Of a stretch of DNA of 64,000 nt, positions 8,505 to 16,459 are shown piece by piece (within the stretch, counting starts at the first letter, position 1; each line of letters opens with the position of its first letter). Both the position numbers and the translations under genes were made by a program. The notes beneath the pieces were generated by a model, which worked only from the letters and a program-made list of their open reading frames with translations, was not told where the DNA came from and searched no databases. The stretch is from Paraburkholderia oxyphila NBRC 105797 (GTDB lineage: Bacteria; Pseudomonadota; Gammaproteobacteria; Burkholderiales; Burkholderiaceae). Location of the stretch: contig NZ_BAYD01000028.1 of the NCBI RefSeq assembly GCF_000685075.1, positions 1-64,000 of the forward strand, read 5' to 3'.

Positions 8505-9070
8505 CGCGGCGCCCAGGGCAGACGTCGGCCAGATCACCTGGTCCCGTCGGCCGCCGCGTGGCACCGCACACGCTGTCCACCTATCGGCCGGTCGGTTTCC
8601 GGCACGAAGTATCCGTGAGACCTTTGCATGCGATCTCGACTTCGCCCGAACGATGCCGGACTCTGCAGTAGCAGGATCGTCGACGTTGTTCATTGCGCGT
8701 GGCGGGTAGCGAAGTTCCTTCCCCGAGGGTCATGATCTGGTCACGCTGGAGGCGCACCCCGGCAGCCGGCCCGACTTTCCCGTGCGCCGTCCGGATCACC
8801 GGAGCGGCGGCGCTGCGCCCGGTTTTTCGGCAAGCATCCGCTCGTACACACCAAAGTGAAAATCCCCTTCGGTCTGCGCCACCGTTGTGACCGTCAGGTT
8901 GATCGTTTAATCGTTTTACGTAATCGCTGTCCTGCCGGTTATGCGGACGTGGCGCCGGCTCCCGGAGCAGCCCCGGTATTCGAGGATTCCGCTTGCGGTC
9001 GGGCCTTTCCGGCCTACACTGGAAATCCCACCTCGCGTCCTCTCCTCGGGCATCTTCGAAGGCGACAGCC
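8505..9070. other. Intergenic region without a supported gene
   Basis: ORFs on both strands here have no recognisable motifs, poor starts and overlap each other. I see no tRNA or clear terminator. Confidence 0.4.
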
Positions 9071-9529
9071 ATGCGTCTGACAATTCTGATCAACGGCCCT
9101 GATCCGACCGTCAACCATGACTACGCCGTGCTGTGGCTCGATACAGACGAGCAGCGGTGGTCCAGGGAAGCCCATGCGGGCATCAATCTGCCGCAGTGGG
9201 GCGAAATTCAATCCTGCGTCTGCACGACTCTCCTCAGCGGGCCCGGGTCCACGGAGCCGCTCTGCGTTTTGCATGATTTGTACTTGACCCGGCGAGAAGA
9301 GGTCAGCCGTGCGGACGGTATTGCGACGTTGACGCACGACGCCCAGCCTGGCCAGACAGACTGGCACTGGCACCTGCAGGCAGTAGATCGCACGCGCATA
9401 CATGCCGACAGCGCGCTGTTTGCCGGCGAGACATCAGCGCACCCGTCAGTCTCCGCGCGCACGTCACCCCCGACGACTGCGCTCACGGCCGTACGGCGCC
9501 ACGCTTCACCTGCGTTCCCCCGGCGCTGA
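9071..9529 (+). CDS. Hypothetical protein in heat-shock island
   Basis: A 152-aa ORF starting MRLTILINGPDPTVNHDYAV with a GAAGG-like site upstream. The first 130 residues have balanced composition; the last 25 are rich in Thr, Ala and Arg and may be an extension of the frame. No family recognised. It lies alone between the kinase and the first Hsp20 promoter. Confidence 0.5.
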   Translation: MRLTILINGPDPTVNHDYAVLWLDTDEQRWSREAHAGINLPQWGEIQSCVCTTLLSGPGSTEPLCVLHDLYLTRREEVSRADGIATLTHDAQPGQTDWHWHLQAVDRTRIHADSALFAGETSAHPSVSARTSPPTTALTAVRRHASPAFPRR

Positions 9530-9910
9530 CGCAGCCACAATCCACATTTTCGGTTGATCTGGTCCGGCAGGACGCCCAGCACGACGGCAATCGCGACTTC
9601 AAGTTGCGGCGCACAAACCTTGCCCTCGGTCAAGGTGGTTCCGATCAGGACGTCATAGCTCTTTTCCTGCCGGCAGATTACCTCGACCAGCCGGGCACGA
9701 ACACTCAGTTGTTGTCGGTCGCCATGCGGATGATGTCGACCGCCGTGCGCATCGCTTCCGTCGCCCCCTGATCGAGCGCAACCACACACGGTGCCGGCCC
9801 AGGGTGAGCCAGTCGGTATCGAATTCCACGATGTCCTCAATCGCAATGTTGTTCCGCCGCGATGCCAGGGACTGGCAAAAATTTTCCAGGGCGCAACGCT
9901 GCTTTTACCC
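9530..9910. other. Intergenic region with a possible minus-strand gene remnant
   Basis: On the minus strand a short open stretch ends ALDQGATEAMRTAVDIIRMATDNN before a stop at about 9712. This looks like the helical C-terminus of a protein, but no start or homologous upstream part remains. I treat it as a remnant, not a gene. Confidence 0.3.
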
Positions 9911-9940
9911 CTTGAAATCCTCGCCAGAGTACCTATCTTA
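9911..9940 (+). promoter_or_regulatory. Sigma-32-like promoter of the first Hsp20 pair
   Basis: CTTGAAA at 9911-9917 is an exact -35 match. After 14 bases CCTATCTTA (9932-9940) matches the CCCCATNT -10 well. The conserved leader begins directly afterwards. Confidence 0.75.
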
Positions 9941-10073
9941 GGATTCGCTCAGGCAGACGCACGGGTCCCGACGTCCCGCGCGCTGCGTGTTTCGATTTGT
10001 TTTGCCGGATGGCAGGCGAACTGGAGCGCGTAGGCCCGTTCGCCTCCATGCATCACTTGAGGAGAACAGCGTC
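9941..10073 (+). ncRNA. Conserved heat-shock 5' leader, copy B
   Basis: It contains CGCTCAGGCAG, GCTGCGTGTTTCGATTTG and GGCAGGCGAACTGGAGCGCG in the same order as copies A and C. CGCTGC can pair with GCAG(G)CG, with one bulged base, enclosing the U-rich middle block. It ends at the GAGGAG ribosome site of hsp20. Confidence 0.65.
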
Positions 10074-10511
10074 ATGAGCGATCTCTTTGGAACTGACCTT
10101 TTCAGCGAGTTCGACCGGCTGCAGCGGCAGATGGCGAACCTCTTCGGTACTTTCCCTTCCAGTCTCCGGGCGAGCCGCTTCGGCACGTTCCCGCCCGTCA
10201 ATATTGGCGCCACCGACGACTCGATCGAGATCGTCGCGTTTGCACCGGGCATCAATGCGGCGGAACTCGACGTATCGATCGACAAGGGGCTGCTGACCAT
10301 CAGCGGTGAGCGCAAGCCGGCCCAACCGGATACCGGCCAGGACTCACGAGTCTACGCGCAGGAGCGCTTCACTGGCGCGTTCCGGCGGGTCATCGAGCTG
10401 CCGGAGAACGCAGACCCCGACAAGGTTCAGGCGCGCTACGAGAATGGTTGCCTGTCGATCGCTATCGGCAAGCGCGAATCCTCGAAGCCTCGTGCAATCA
10501 CCGTCCAGTAA
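10074..10511 (+). CDS. Small heat-shock protein Hsp20 (pair 1, first gene)
   Basis: A 145-aa alpha-crystallin-domain chaperone that holds unfolding proteins for the DnaK and GroEL systems. ATG 10074 follows GAGGAG and begins MSDLFGTDLFSEFDRLQRQM. The crystallin domain spans about residues 40-140, with IEIVAFAPGIN, the GLLTISGERK motif and the FRRVIELP strand. It is 15 bp from the next hsp20 and has a close paralogue at 15979. Confidence 0.95.
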   Translation: MSDLFGTDLFSEFDRLQRQMANLFGTFPSSLRASRFGTFPPVNIGATDDSIEIVAFAPGINAAELDVSIDKGLLTISGERKPAQPDTGQDSRVYAQERFTGAFRRVIELPENADPDKVQARYENGCLSIAIGKRESSKPRAITVQ

Positions 10512-10526
10512 TCCCGGGAGCTGAAA

Positions 10527-10934
10527 ATGAGCGATACCACCGAACTGAGCAAGCGCGACCCGTCGGCTGTCACGCGCAGCGAAAGCGGGCCGTCCGCGCG
10601 GCGGATGACGATTACCCCCGCCGTCGATATCTACGAGGACACCCAGGGCGTCACGTTGTGGGCCGACCTGCCTGGAGTCACCCGGGACAAGCTCGATGTG
10701 CGGGTCCATGACAGCAGTCTCGCCATCGAGGCTGAGGCGGTTGTACCGACACCGGCAAATCTGCGGCTGCAGCATGCCGAGGTCCGTGAGCCGCGCTTTG
10801 CGCGCACGTTCACGCTCTCCCCGGACTTCGATACGTCGAAGATCGAGGCGAGCCTCCAGGACGGCGTACTGAAGCTCACGATCCCACGCCGCGACGAGGC
10901 GCGCCCGCGGCGGATCGAAGTGCGTACGGGCTGA
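10527..10934 (+). CDS. Small heat-shock protein Hsp20 (pair 1, second gene)
   Basis: A 135-aa Hsp20 of a different subtype from its neighbour. A disordered N-terminus (MSDTTELSKRDPSAV) is followed by a crystallin domain with PAVDIYEDTQGVTL, ADLPGVTRDKLDVRV and DGVLKLTIPRRDEARPRRIEV. It lacks the I-X-I tail in canonical form. It is most like the protein at 16460. Two unlike sHsps made together may form mixed oligomers, which is inference. Confidence 0.94.
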   Translation: MSDTTELSKRDPSAVTRSESGPSARRMTITPAVDIYEDTQGVTLWADLPGVTRDKLDVRVHDSSLAIEAEAVVPTPANLRLQHAEVREPRFARTFTLSPDFDTSKIEASLQDGVLKLTIPRRDEARPRRIEVRTG

Positions 10935-11303
10935 AGTCGGCGCGCGGGCAGCAACGGCAGGACGGACATCGGGTGGCGGCGGCCTGGCTGCCACCCTCCG
11001 ACAGCGGAGGCCCGGGTGGGCCAGCCGTTCCCGACAGCCATGTCCGGGGCCAGGATTGTGTGCGATGGCCGACTCGCACCTGTACCAGCATGCACAGCGG
11101 TCGCTGAGTTGCAGAAGCGCAGCGCGACGCGCTGTCCTGCGCCGTCAGGCGAACTGGAAAGGAGCACTCGCGGGCGTGGAGCGCAAGGTGGCCGCGGCAA
11201 CCGCGCCCGAGACCCAGTCTGAAAACGTCGACGACGCAAAAACGGCGGCGCGGGCGCCATGACCGGAATACGGTTCTCCTGCCAGATACCAGAGGAGGAA
11301 AAG
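10935..11303 (+). other. Intergenic region with a partial leader motif
   Basis: At 11144-11160 the sequence GTCAGGCGAACTGGA repeats the core of the conserved heat-shock leader, but the upstream GTTTCGATTTG block and a clear sigma-32 promoter are absent. A 65-codon ORF (from about 11065) covers the region; it has no family and may be chance. Confidence 0.4.
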
Positions 11304-11873
11304 ATGAATCCCGATCCGAAAAAGTGGAATCCCTTCAAGTTCCTTCGCGGGGCTGTGCGCAAGTCCGATGCGGATAGCCCGGAGAGCCCGCCGGCGAGCG
11401 AAAACGAACCATGGCGCGCCGCCCTGCCTGACATTGCGCGACTGTTCTCACGCGAACCATGGCGCGCCGTGGAAGAGTTTTTTCACGACCCGTTTGCAGG
11501 CCGTGGCGCGCTCGAACGATGGTTCGGCGACTTCAGTTCATCGCGCTTCCAGCCGCGCATCGACGTCGTCGATGAGGGACCGGTGCTGCGCGTGACTGCA
11601 GAACTGCCCGGGATGGAGCGTGAAGACTTAAAGGTGAGCGTCGAGGACGGCGCGATCGTGCTGCGCGGTGAGAAAAAGCAGGATGTGCGCAGTGAGGAAA
11701 ACGGCTGCTACCGGCTGGAGCGTGCTCATGGACGCTTCGTGCGCACGATCCCGATGCCTGAATATGCCGATCCCGGTCGCGCCCTGGCAAAGTTCGACAA
11801 CGGCGTACTCACATTGACCGTGCCAAAAACGGAGCCGGCGCCATCCACGAGTCGCACGATCGATATCGGTTAG
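11304..11873 (+). CDS. Small heat-shock protein Hsp20 (third copy)
   Basis: A 189-aa Hsp20 with a long N-terminal arm (MNPDPKKWNPFKFLRG...). ATG 11304 follows GAGGAGG, better than the frame's first ATG at 11259. The crystallin domain (about 85-180) has PRIDVVDEGPVLRVTAELPGM, an IVLRGEKK strand and DNGVLTLTVPK. This is the class closest to canonical bacterial IbpA-like/HspC proteins and belongs to neither duplicated pair. tRNA-Lys follows 44 bp downstream. Confidence 0.94.
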   Translation: MNPDPKKWNPFKFLRGAVRKSDADSPESPPASENEPWRAALPDIARLFSREPWRAVEEFFHDPFAGRGALERWFGDFSSSRFQPRIDVVDEGPVLRVTAELPGMEREDLKVSVEDGAIVLRGEKKQDVRSEENGCYRLERAHGRFVRTIPMPEYADPGRALAKFDNGVLTLTVPKTEPAPSTSRTIDIG

Positions 11874-11917
11874 GGCGAGCATCCAAAACGATATAACGGC
11901 GGGGGGAAAAGAGGACC

Positions 11918-11990
11918 GGGCCGTTAGCTCAGCGGGTAGAGCAGCGGACTTTTAATCCGTTGGTCACTGGTTCGAATCCAGTACGGCCCA
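11918..11990 (+). tRNA. tRNA-Lys(UUU)
   Basis: A full cloverleaf is visible. The acceptor stem GGGCCGT pairs with ACGGCCC, and the D arm is GCTC...GAGC. The anticodon stem GCGGA/TCCGT carries the loop CTTTTAA with anticodon TTT, and the T arm is ACTGG-TTCGAAT-CCAGT. The discriminator is A and no CCA is encoded. It is unusual to find it inside a heat-shock island, and tRNA genes are common integration sites. Confidence 0.95.
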
Positions 11991-12001
11991 TGAAACCAGG
12001 C

Positions 12002-12040
12002 ATCGGACGCCACCCGGCAAGCGTGGCGCCCGATTTCGTT
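12002..12040 (+). terminator. Probable terminator after tRNA-Lys
   Basis: ATCGG-a-CGCCAC pairs with GTGGCG-c-CCGAT around the loop CCGGCAAGC, giving an 11-bp stem with one internal mismatch. It is followed by TTCGTT. Confidence 0.6.
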
Positions 12041-12111
12041 CGGCTGCTGCCATCAGTCCGGTGCGTGCAGCAAGACGGCCCCTGCAAATCCCGACAGGCC
12101 GTGGACAACGT

Positions 12112-12507
12112 TTAGTCCGCGGGGACGGAACGGTCACGACGGGAACGCGGGTTGCCGGGGAGTCTCGACGCATAGCGCACGGCGTGGTCCTTCGGGCCGG
12201 GTTGAATCGCACACCAGAATTCCTGGTGGCGGGCACCGAGACGTCGGGCGGCCTCATAGCGGTGAAAGTGACTGGCAAGCCAGAACTGGCAGCCATCAAA
12301 GAAGACCTTCATTGCCGGCTGCGCCGCGCGCATTGAACCGCTGCGAATGGCGGCCATAGCGTCCTTCAACACGGCATCGTCGAACGATCCTTCACAGGCA
12401 AGCTCATCACTCACCGAGAGCTGCAAAAACTTGAGATAGTCCAGGCCGAGCACGCCAGCGGGTAGTCTGGCCGGTGATCGGGCAGGCAGACGAGAATGTC
12501 CAGACAT
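12112..12507 (-). CDS. Truncated ParB-like nuclease-domain protein
   Basis: The 131-codon frame resembles the N-terminal ParB/Srx-type domain found in plasmid and phage proteins: LSVSDELACEGSFDDAVLKDAMAAIRSG, then VFFDGCQFWLASHFHRYEAARRLG. The usual FFDG..WLADGFHR motif is recognisable. After residue 110 the expected HGLRR box is not clear, so the C-terminus is lost or diverged. The start is uncertain, with no good ribosome site. It may be a remnant of an integrated element next to the tRNA. Confidence 0.5.
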   Translation of the reverse strand: MSGHSRLPARSPARLPAGVLGLDYLKFLQLSVSDELACEGSFDDAVLKDAMAAIRSGSMRAAQPAMKVFFDGCQFWLASHFHRYEAARRLGARHQEFWCAIQPGPKDHAVRYASRLPGNPRSRRDRSVPAD

Positions 12508-12591
12508 CGCGCTGTCGTATTATTCAGGATAACGATACGAACGAAAAACCTGGTCGACCCATATCTCCCGACCGGGACTGACCAGCCCAGT

Positions 12592-12846
12592 TCACTCATC
12601 CACCATGAGATGGCGAATCACAAGTGCCGGGTCAGCGATATCCAGAATGAGCCTGCGCAGGACGCGCCTGCGCATGTGCTCTTCGTCGAGGATCCAGGGT
12701 GCGCCTTTCTCGCTGAGATAGCGCTCCAGGGCTGCGTGATGATCTTCGCTGTCGGGCAGATTCAGGCGAGCGGCCAGCAGTCCCGCAACGACGTCGTCGA
12801 TCTCAATATCGAGCGGCTTTGAGTCAATGCGAAGTTCAAGTTTCAT
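12592..12846 (-). CDS. Small acidic hypothetical protein upstream of ParB-like gene
   Basis: An 84-aa protein from ATG 12846 with a GGAG site seven bases upstream (MKLELRIDSKPLDIEID). It is acidic and mostly helical, with the segment EEHMRRRVLRRLILDIADP near the C-terminus. It follows groEL on the same strand by 108 bp, after a hairpin. No family recognised. Confidence 0.65.
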   Translation of the reverse strand: MKLELRIDSKPLDIEIDDVVAGLLAARLNLPDSEDHHAALERYLSEKGAPWILDEEHMRRRVLRRLILDIADPALVIRHLMVDE

Positions 12847-12906
12847 GTCTGACTCCGGCAAAAAGCGGCGCCGCATGACGGAGACAGCGTGCGGCGCTGA
12901 ACGGGT

Positions 12907-12935
12907 TGCGCCGGTCGCGACTGTAGACCGGCGCA
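12907..12935 (-). terminator. Hairpin after groEL
   Basis: TGCGCCGGTC and GACCGGCGCA form a perfect 10-bp stem with a 9-base loop. It lies 20 bp beyond the groEL stop. No T-run follows, so it may act as an mRNA-stabilising or Rho-assisted end. Confidence 0.5.
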
Positions 12936-12954
12936 TGCAGGAAACGCTGCCGGA

Positions 12955-14577
12955 TCAGTATTCGATCGCGGTGTCAGCGGACTGTGCCGGCTTTTCTTCC
13001 TTCGGCGCTTCGGCAACCGTGGCGTCCGTCGTCAGGATCAGGCCGGCAATCGAGGCCGCGTTCTGCAGCGCCGTGCGCGTCACCTTGGTCGGATCCACCA
13101 CACCCGCCTCGACGAGATCGCCATACTCGCCGGTGGCCGCGTTGTAGCCGAAGTTGCCCTTGCCTTCGAGGACCTTCGCGATGACCACGGAAGGCTCGTC
13201 CCCCGCGTTGGCGGCGATCACGCGCAGCGGCGCTTCAAGCGCGCGCAGCACGATCTGGGCGCCTGCGTCCTGATCGCTGTTGGCGCCTTTCAGGCTGGTT
13301 ATCGCCGAGCGCGCGCGCAGAAGCGCCACGCCACCGCCCGGCACGATGCCTTCCTCGACCGCCGCGCGTGTGGCGTGCAGCGCGTCGTCCACGCGGTCCT
13401 TCTTCTCCTTCATCTCCACCTCGGTTGCCGCCCCGACCTTGATGACGGCCACACCGCCTGCGAGCTTCGCTACGCGCTCCTGGAGTTTTTCGCGATCGTA
13501 GTCGCTCGTGGCATCTTCGATCTGTGCACGAATGGACTTCACGCGTTCCTCGATGCGCTTCTCATCGCCAGCGCCGTCGATGATGATCGTGTCGTCCTTG
13601 CGCACTTCGACGCGCTTCGCACGTCCGAGATCCTCCAGCGTTGCCTTCTGCAACTGCTTGCCGGTTTCCTCGGAGATGACGGTTGCACCCGTGAGGATGG
13701 CGATGTCCTCAAGCATCGCCTTGCGCCGGTCGCCGAAGCCTGGTGCCTTGACGGCCGCGACTTTGAGGATGCCTCGCATCGCGTTGACGACGAGCGTGGC
13801 CAGTGCTTCACCATCGATATCTTCCGCGACGATCAGCAGCGGCTTGCCTGCTTTCGAGGTCGCCTCGAGCACCGGCAGCAGATCCCGTATGTTCGATATC
13901 TTTTTGTCGTGCAGCAGGATCAGGGCATCGTCCAGATACGCCGCCTGCCTGTCCGGATCGTTGATGAAGTAGGGGCTCACGTAGCCGCGGTCGAACTGCA
14001 TCCCTTCAACCACGTCGAGTTCGTTCTCGAGCGATTTGCCGTCCTCGACCGTGATCACGCCTTCCTTGCCGACCCGCTCCATGGCGTCGGCAATGATTCT
14101 GCCGATCGCCTCGTCGGAGTTCGCCGAGATCGAACCCACCTGCGCGATCTCCCTGTTCGTGGAAATCGGTTTCGACAGGTTGCGCACCTCATCGAGCACG
14201 GCGGTCACGGCCTTGTCGATGCCCCGTTTGAGGTCCATGGGGTTCATGCCGGCCGCGACATGCTTCATGCCTTCCTGCACGATGGCCTGCGCAAGCACCG
14301 TGGCCGTGGTGGTGCCGTCCCCGGCCACGTCGGCGGTCTTCGAGGCGACCTGCTTGACGATCTGCGCTCCCATGTTCTCGAAGCGGTCCTTCAGCTCGAT
14401 TTCCTTCGCGACCGACACGCCATCCTTGGTGATGGTCGGCGCGCCGAAACTGCGCTCGATCAGCACGTTGCGACCTTTCGGTCCGAGTGTGACCTTCACG
14501 GCATCGGCCAGCACGTTCACGCCCTTGACAATACGGGCACGCGCGCTGTCGTGGAATTTGACGTCTTTTGCACTCAT
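12955..14577 (-). CDS. groEL: Chaperonin GroEL (60 kDa)
   Basis: A complete 540-aa chaperonin forming the folding ring with GroES. It has the standard N-terminus (AKDVKFHDSARAR), the ATP-binding motifs TLGPKGRNVL and AGDGTTTATVLAQ, and the apical domain. The C-terminus ends KPAQSADTAIEY and lacks the usual GGM-repeat tail, which suggests an accessory paralogue rather than the housekeeping copy. A GGAG site precedes ATG 14577. It is co-transcribed with groES, 76 bp upstream. Confidence 0.97.
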   Translation of the reverse strand: MSAKDVKFHDSARARIVKGVNVLADAVKVTLGPKGRNVLIERSFGAPTITKDGVSVAKEIELKDRFENMGAQIVKQVASKTADVAGDGTTTATVLAQAIVQEGMKHVAAGMNPMDLKRGIDKAVTAVLDEVRNLSKPISTNREIAQVGSISANSDEAIGRIIADAMERVGKEGVITVEDGKSLENELDVVEGMQFDRGYVSPYFINDPDRQAAYLDDALILLHDKKISNIRDLLPVLEATSKAGKPLLIVAEDIDGEALATLVVNAMRGILKVAAVKAPGFGDRRKAMLEDIAILTGATVISEETGKQLQKATLEDLGRAKRVEVRKDDTIIIDGAGDEKRIEERVKSIRAQIEDATSDYDREKLQERVAKLAGGVAVIKVGAATEVEMKEKKDRVDDALHATRAAVEEGIVPGGGVALLRARSAITSLKGANSDQDAGAQIVLRALEAPLRVIAANAGDEPSVVIAKVLEGKGNFGYNAATGEYGDLVEAGVVDPTKVTRTALQNAASIAGLILTTDATVAEAPKEEKPAQSADTAIEY

Positions 14578-14653
14578 GTTCTTGCTCCGGGTAAAGTCGT
14601 TGACTCAACGCGTCGCGAACGACCGGCCGGGCGTCCGCGACCGTAAAGGGATT

Positions 14654-14971
14654 TCAGGCAGCCTTGCGGGCGGCGCCCGCGTCGACCTCGAGGACGCCCA
14701 TGACGTCTTCCTCGCGCATCACGAGGAGTTCCTCGCCATCGACCTTGACGGTCTGGCCCGCGTACTTTCCGAAGAGAACCTGGTCACCGACTTTGAGCTG
14801 GAGCGCGCGCAGCGTTCCGTCCTGCAGCAGCCGGCCACTGCCGACCGCGACGACTTCGCCCTGTTCGGGCTTTTCTGCGGCTGAGTCGGGAATCACGATG
14901 CCCGAGGCCGTCGTCCGCTGCGTTTCGATTCGCTTGACGATAACCCGGTCGTAGAGGGGACGAATCTGCAT
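14654..14971 (-). CDS. groES: Co-chaperonin GroES (10 kDa)
   Basis: A 105-aa Cpn10 that caps the GroEL ring. I chose ATG 14971 because AGGAG lies seven bases before it; the in-frame ATG at 14977 overlaps that site. The sequence IRPLYDRVIVKRIE starts the fold. The mobile loop is ETQRTTASGIVIPDSA, and GKYAGQTVKVDGEELLVMREEDVMGVLE ends it. A C-terminal extension (DAGAARKAA) is longer than usual. Confidence 0.97.
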   Translation of the reverse strand: MQIRPLYDRVIVKRIETQRTTASGIVIPDSAAEKPEQGEVVAVGSGRLLQDGTLRALQLKVGDQVLFGKYAGQTVKVDGEELLVMREEDVMGVLEVDAGAARKAA

Positions 14972-15078
14972 TTCCATCTCCTGAGCGATTAAAGGATCAC
15001 CAATAAAGGAATCCGGCTGCGGCGATTGGGACGCGTGGTGCGCCTTTCATGCAGCCGAGCCAATATCTGGCGGAAAGC

Positions 15079-15108
15079 GAAATAGAGGCGCCCATCGCGC
15101 CCTTCAAG
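15079..15108 (-). promoter_or_regulatory. Sigma-32-like promoter of groESL
   Basis: On the minus strand CCTTGAAG (15101-15108) is a good -35. CTCTATTTC (15079-15087) follows after 13 bases and resembles the heat-shock -10. It lies about 110 bp before groES. The conserved leader of the Hsp20 units is absent here. Confidence 0.65.
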
Positions 15109-15141
15109 GGGCGCGAAAACGGCTTTGTGTAACAAATTGTT

Positions 15142-15780
15142 TCAGCGCGGCAGGAGGATGCGATGGGCCGTGCCGAGGCGATAAACCGTTCGGCCGCGTC
15201 CATCCGGTCGGCGAGCCCGAGGCGGCACGGGACAGGGCGGCTGGCGTCCGCCATCGACGTCAAGGGTGTCGTCCGGCTCATTGAGCGTGCGCCACAGGCC
15301 GCCCTTGACAGGGCGGAACAGCCAGCGCACGTAACCCCTGCGCGCGGCAAGCTGCATCAGCTCGTCGCGATCGGTCCCGTCATCGAGGAGTTGCGGGTCG
15401 CGGACCATGTCCTCTCCATAGTCGCCGAACGCCTGACGGCAGGCGAGTGTCTCGGCAGGGCTGGCGCCGATTACGTTGCAGCCGCGCTGTTCGACGCGCT
15501 CAACCTCCCAGGCACCGGATTGCCAGGCGGCATCCAGCAGCATGGCGTCCACGGTCTCGAAGCTGTGCCACGGTGCGTCCAGCTGGAGCGCCGATCCCGG
15601 AACCGGCCGTGGTGGGATCTCCATGCCGGGCAGGACAAGCGGCGTCGCGCGCCGGAATCCGTGCCAGTGGAGTATGGCGATGAGCGGCGTATTCACCTGC
15701 GCCACCGCCGTGACGGTGACGGCAAAGAGCGGCAGGCGCACGGTGTCAATCTGCTCCTGAAGCCTGTCGAAAAAGTCCAT
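15142..15780 (-). CDS. Hypothetical protein between groESL and Hsp20 pair 2
   Basis: A 212-aa protein from ATG 15780, preceded by AGGAGG. It starts MDFFDRLQEQIDTVRLPLFAVTVTA and contains no known motif. It seems soluble, with a Pro/Arg-rich C-terminal 40 residues. It is divergent from the Hsp20 promoter at 15813 and convergent with none, so it may have its own control. Function unknown. Confidence 0.7.
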   Translation of the reverse strand: MDFFDRLQEQIDTVRLPLFAVTVTAVAQVNTPLIAILHWHGFRRATPLVLPGMEIPPRPVPGSALQLDAPWHSFETVDAMLLDAAWQSGAWEVERVEQRGCNVIGASPAETLACRQAFGDYGEDMVRDPQLLDDGTDRDELMQLAARRGYVRWLFRPVKGGLWRTLNEPDDTLDVDGGRQPPCPVPPRARRPDGRGRTVYRLGTAHRILLPR

Positions 15781-15812
15781 GAAGCCTCCTGGGTTGACAT
15801 GTTGCAGAGCCT

Positions 15813-15841
15813 CTTGAAATTTCCGTTCCTTGCGCTATTTT
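15813..15841 (+). promoter_or_regulatory. Sigma-32-like promoter of the second Hsp20 pair
   Basis: CTTGAAA (15813-15819) is an exact -35. An AT-rich GCGCTATTTT element follows after 13 bases as the -10. Confidence 0.7.
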
Positions 15842-15978
15842 ATTTATCGCTCAGGCAGTCGCGATCAAGCGCTGCGTGTTTCGATTTGTTTGTCAGAGGG
15901 GTCTCCCACCGGCAGGCGAACTGGAGCGCGTGGTCCGGTTCGTTCTTCGTGAGAGGCCCCGGTTTCAGGGAGCCAGTC
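15842..15978 (+). ncRNA. Conserved heat-shock 5' leader, copy C
   Basis: It shares CGCTCAGGCAG, GCGCTGCGTGTTTCGATTTG and GGCAGGCGAACTGGAGCGCG with copies A and B. CGCTGC can again pair with GCAG(G)CG, but the loop is about 12 bases longer. It lies between the promoter and the hsp20 start. Confidence 0.65.
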
Positions 15979-16419
15979 ATGAGCGATCTTTTCTTCAGCA
16001 CCGATCTGCTGGGCGAATTCGACCGCCTGCAACGGCAGATGGCCAGCGTCTTCGCGGGCTGTCCCGCGAGCCTGCGCGCCACGCGCAGCGAAACCTTCCC
16101 TCCCGTCAACATCGGCAGCACCGACGACAGCGTCGAGATCGTCGCGTTCGCGCCAGGACTCGATCCGGCAGCAATCGACGTCTCGATTGACAAGGGGTTG
16201 CTGACGATCAGTGGCGAACGCAAGCCGCCCGGACCTGAAGCGGATGATGAGACGCGCGTCTACGCCGGGGAACGCTTCATGGGTGCGTTCCGGCGCGTGA
16301 TCGAGCTGCCGCAGCACGCGGATCCCGACACGGTCAAGGCGCGCAACATGAACGGTTGCCCGACCATCAGCGTCGGACGTTCCGAGGCATCGAAGCCGCG
16401 CGCCATCGCCGTCCACTGA
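15979..16419 (+). CDS. Small heat-shock protein Hsp20 (pair 2, first gene)
   Basis: A 146-aa paralogue of the 10074 protein, sharing FDRLQRQM, VNIGSTDDSVEIVAFAPG, SIDKGLLTISGERKP and FRRVIELP. ATG 15979 is preceded by AGGGAGCC. The crystallin domain is complete. One difference is NMNGCPTISV in place of YENGCLSIAI near the last strand. It is followed after 40 bp by the second gene of the pair. Confidence 0.95.
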   Translation: MSDLFFSTDLLGEFDRLQRQMASVFAGCPASLRATRSETFPPVNIGSTDDSVEIVAFAPGLDPAAIDVSIDKGLLTISGERKPPGPEADDETRVYAGERFMGAFRRVIELPQHADPDTVKARNMNGCPTISVGRSEASKPRAIAVH

Positions 16420-16459
16420 TCACGGTGCAAATGAAATACGAGAAAGCACGGAGGACATC

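Noticed and set aside
8581..9114. A 177-codon minus-strand frame between the kinase and the Hsp20 genes
   Set aside because: Arg-rich composition, no motif, and it overlaps the start of the better-supported 9071 gene.
11056..11262. A 68-codon ORF upstream of the third Hsp20 gene
   Set aside because: It covers a partial copy of the leader motif and shows no protein family; more likely untranslated.
13375..14646. A 423-codon open frame on the plus strand opposite groEL
   Set aside because: It is fully antisense to an intact groEL; high GC keeps the opposite frame open and its sequence has no domain.
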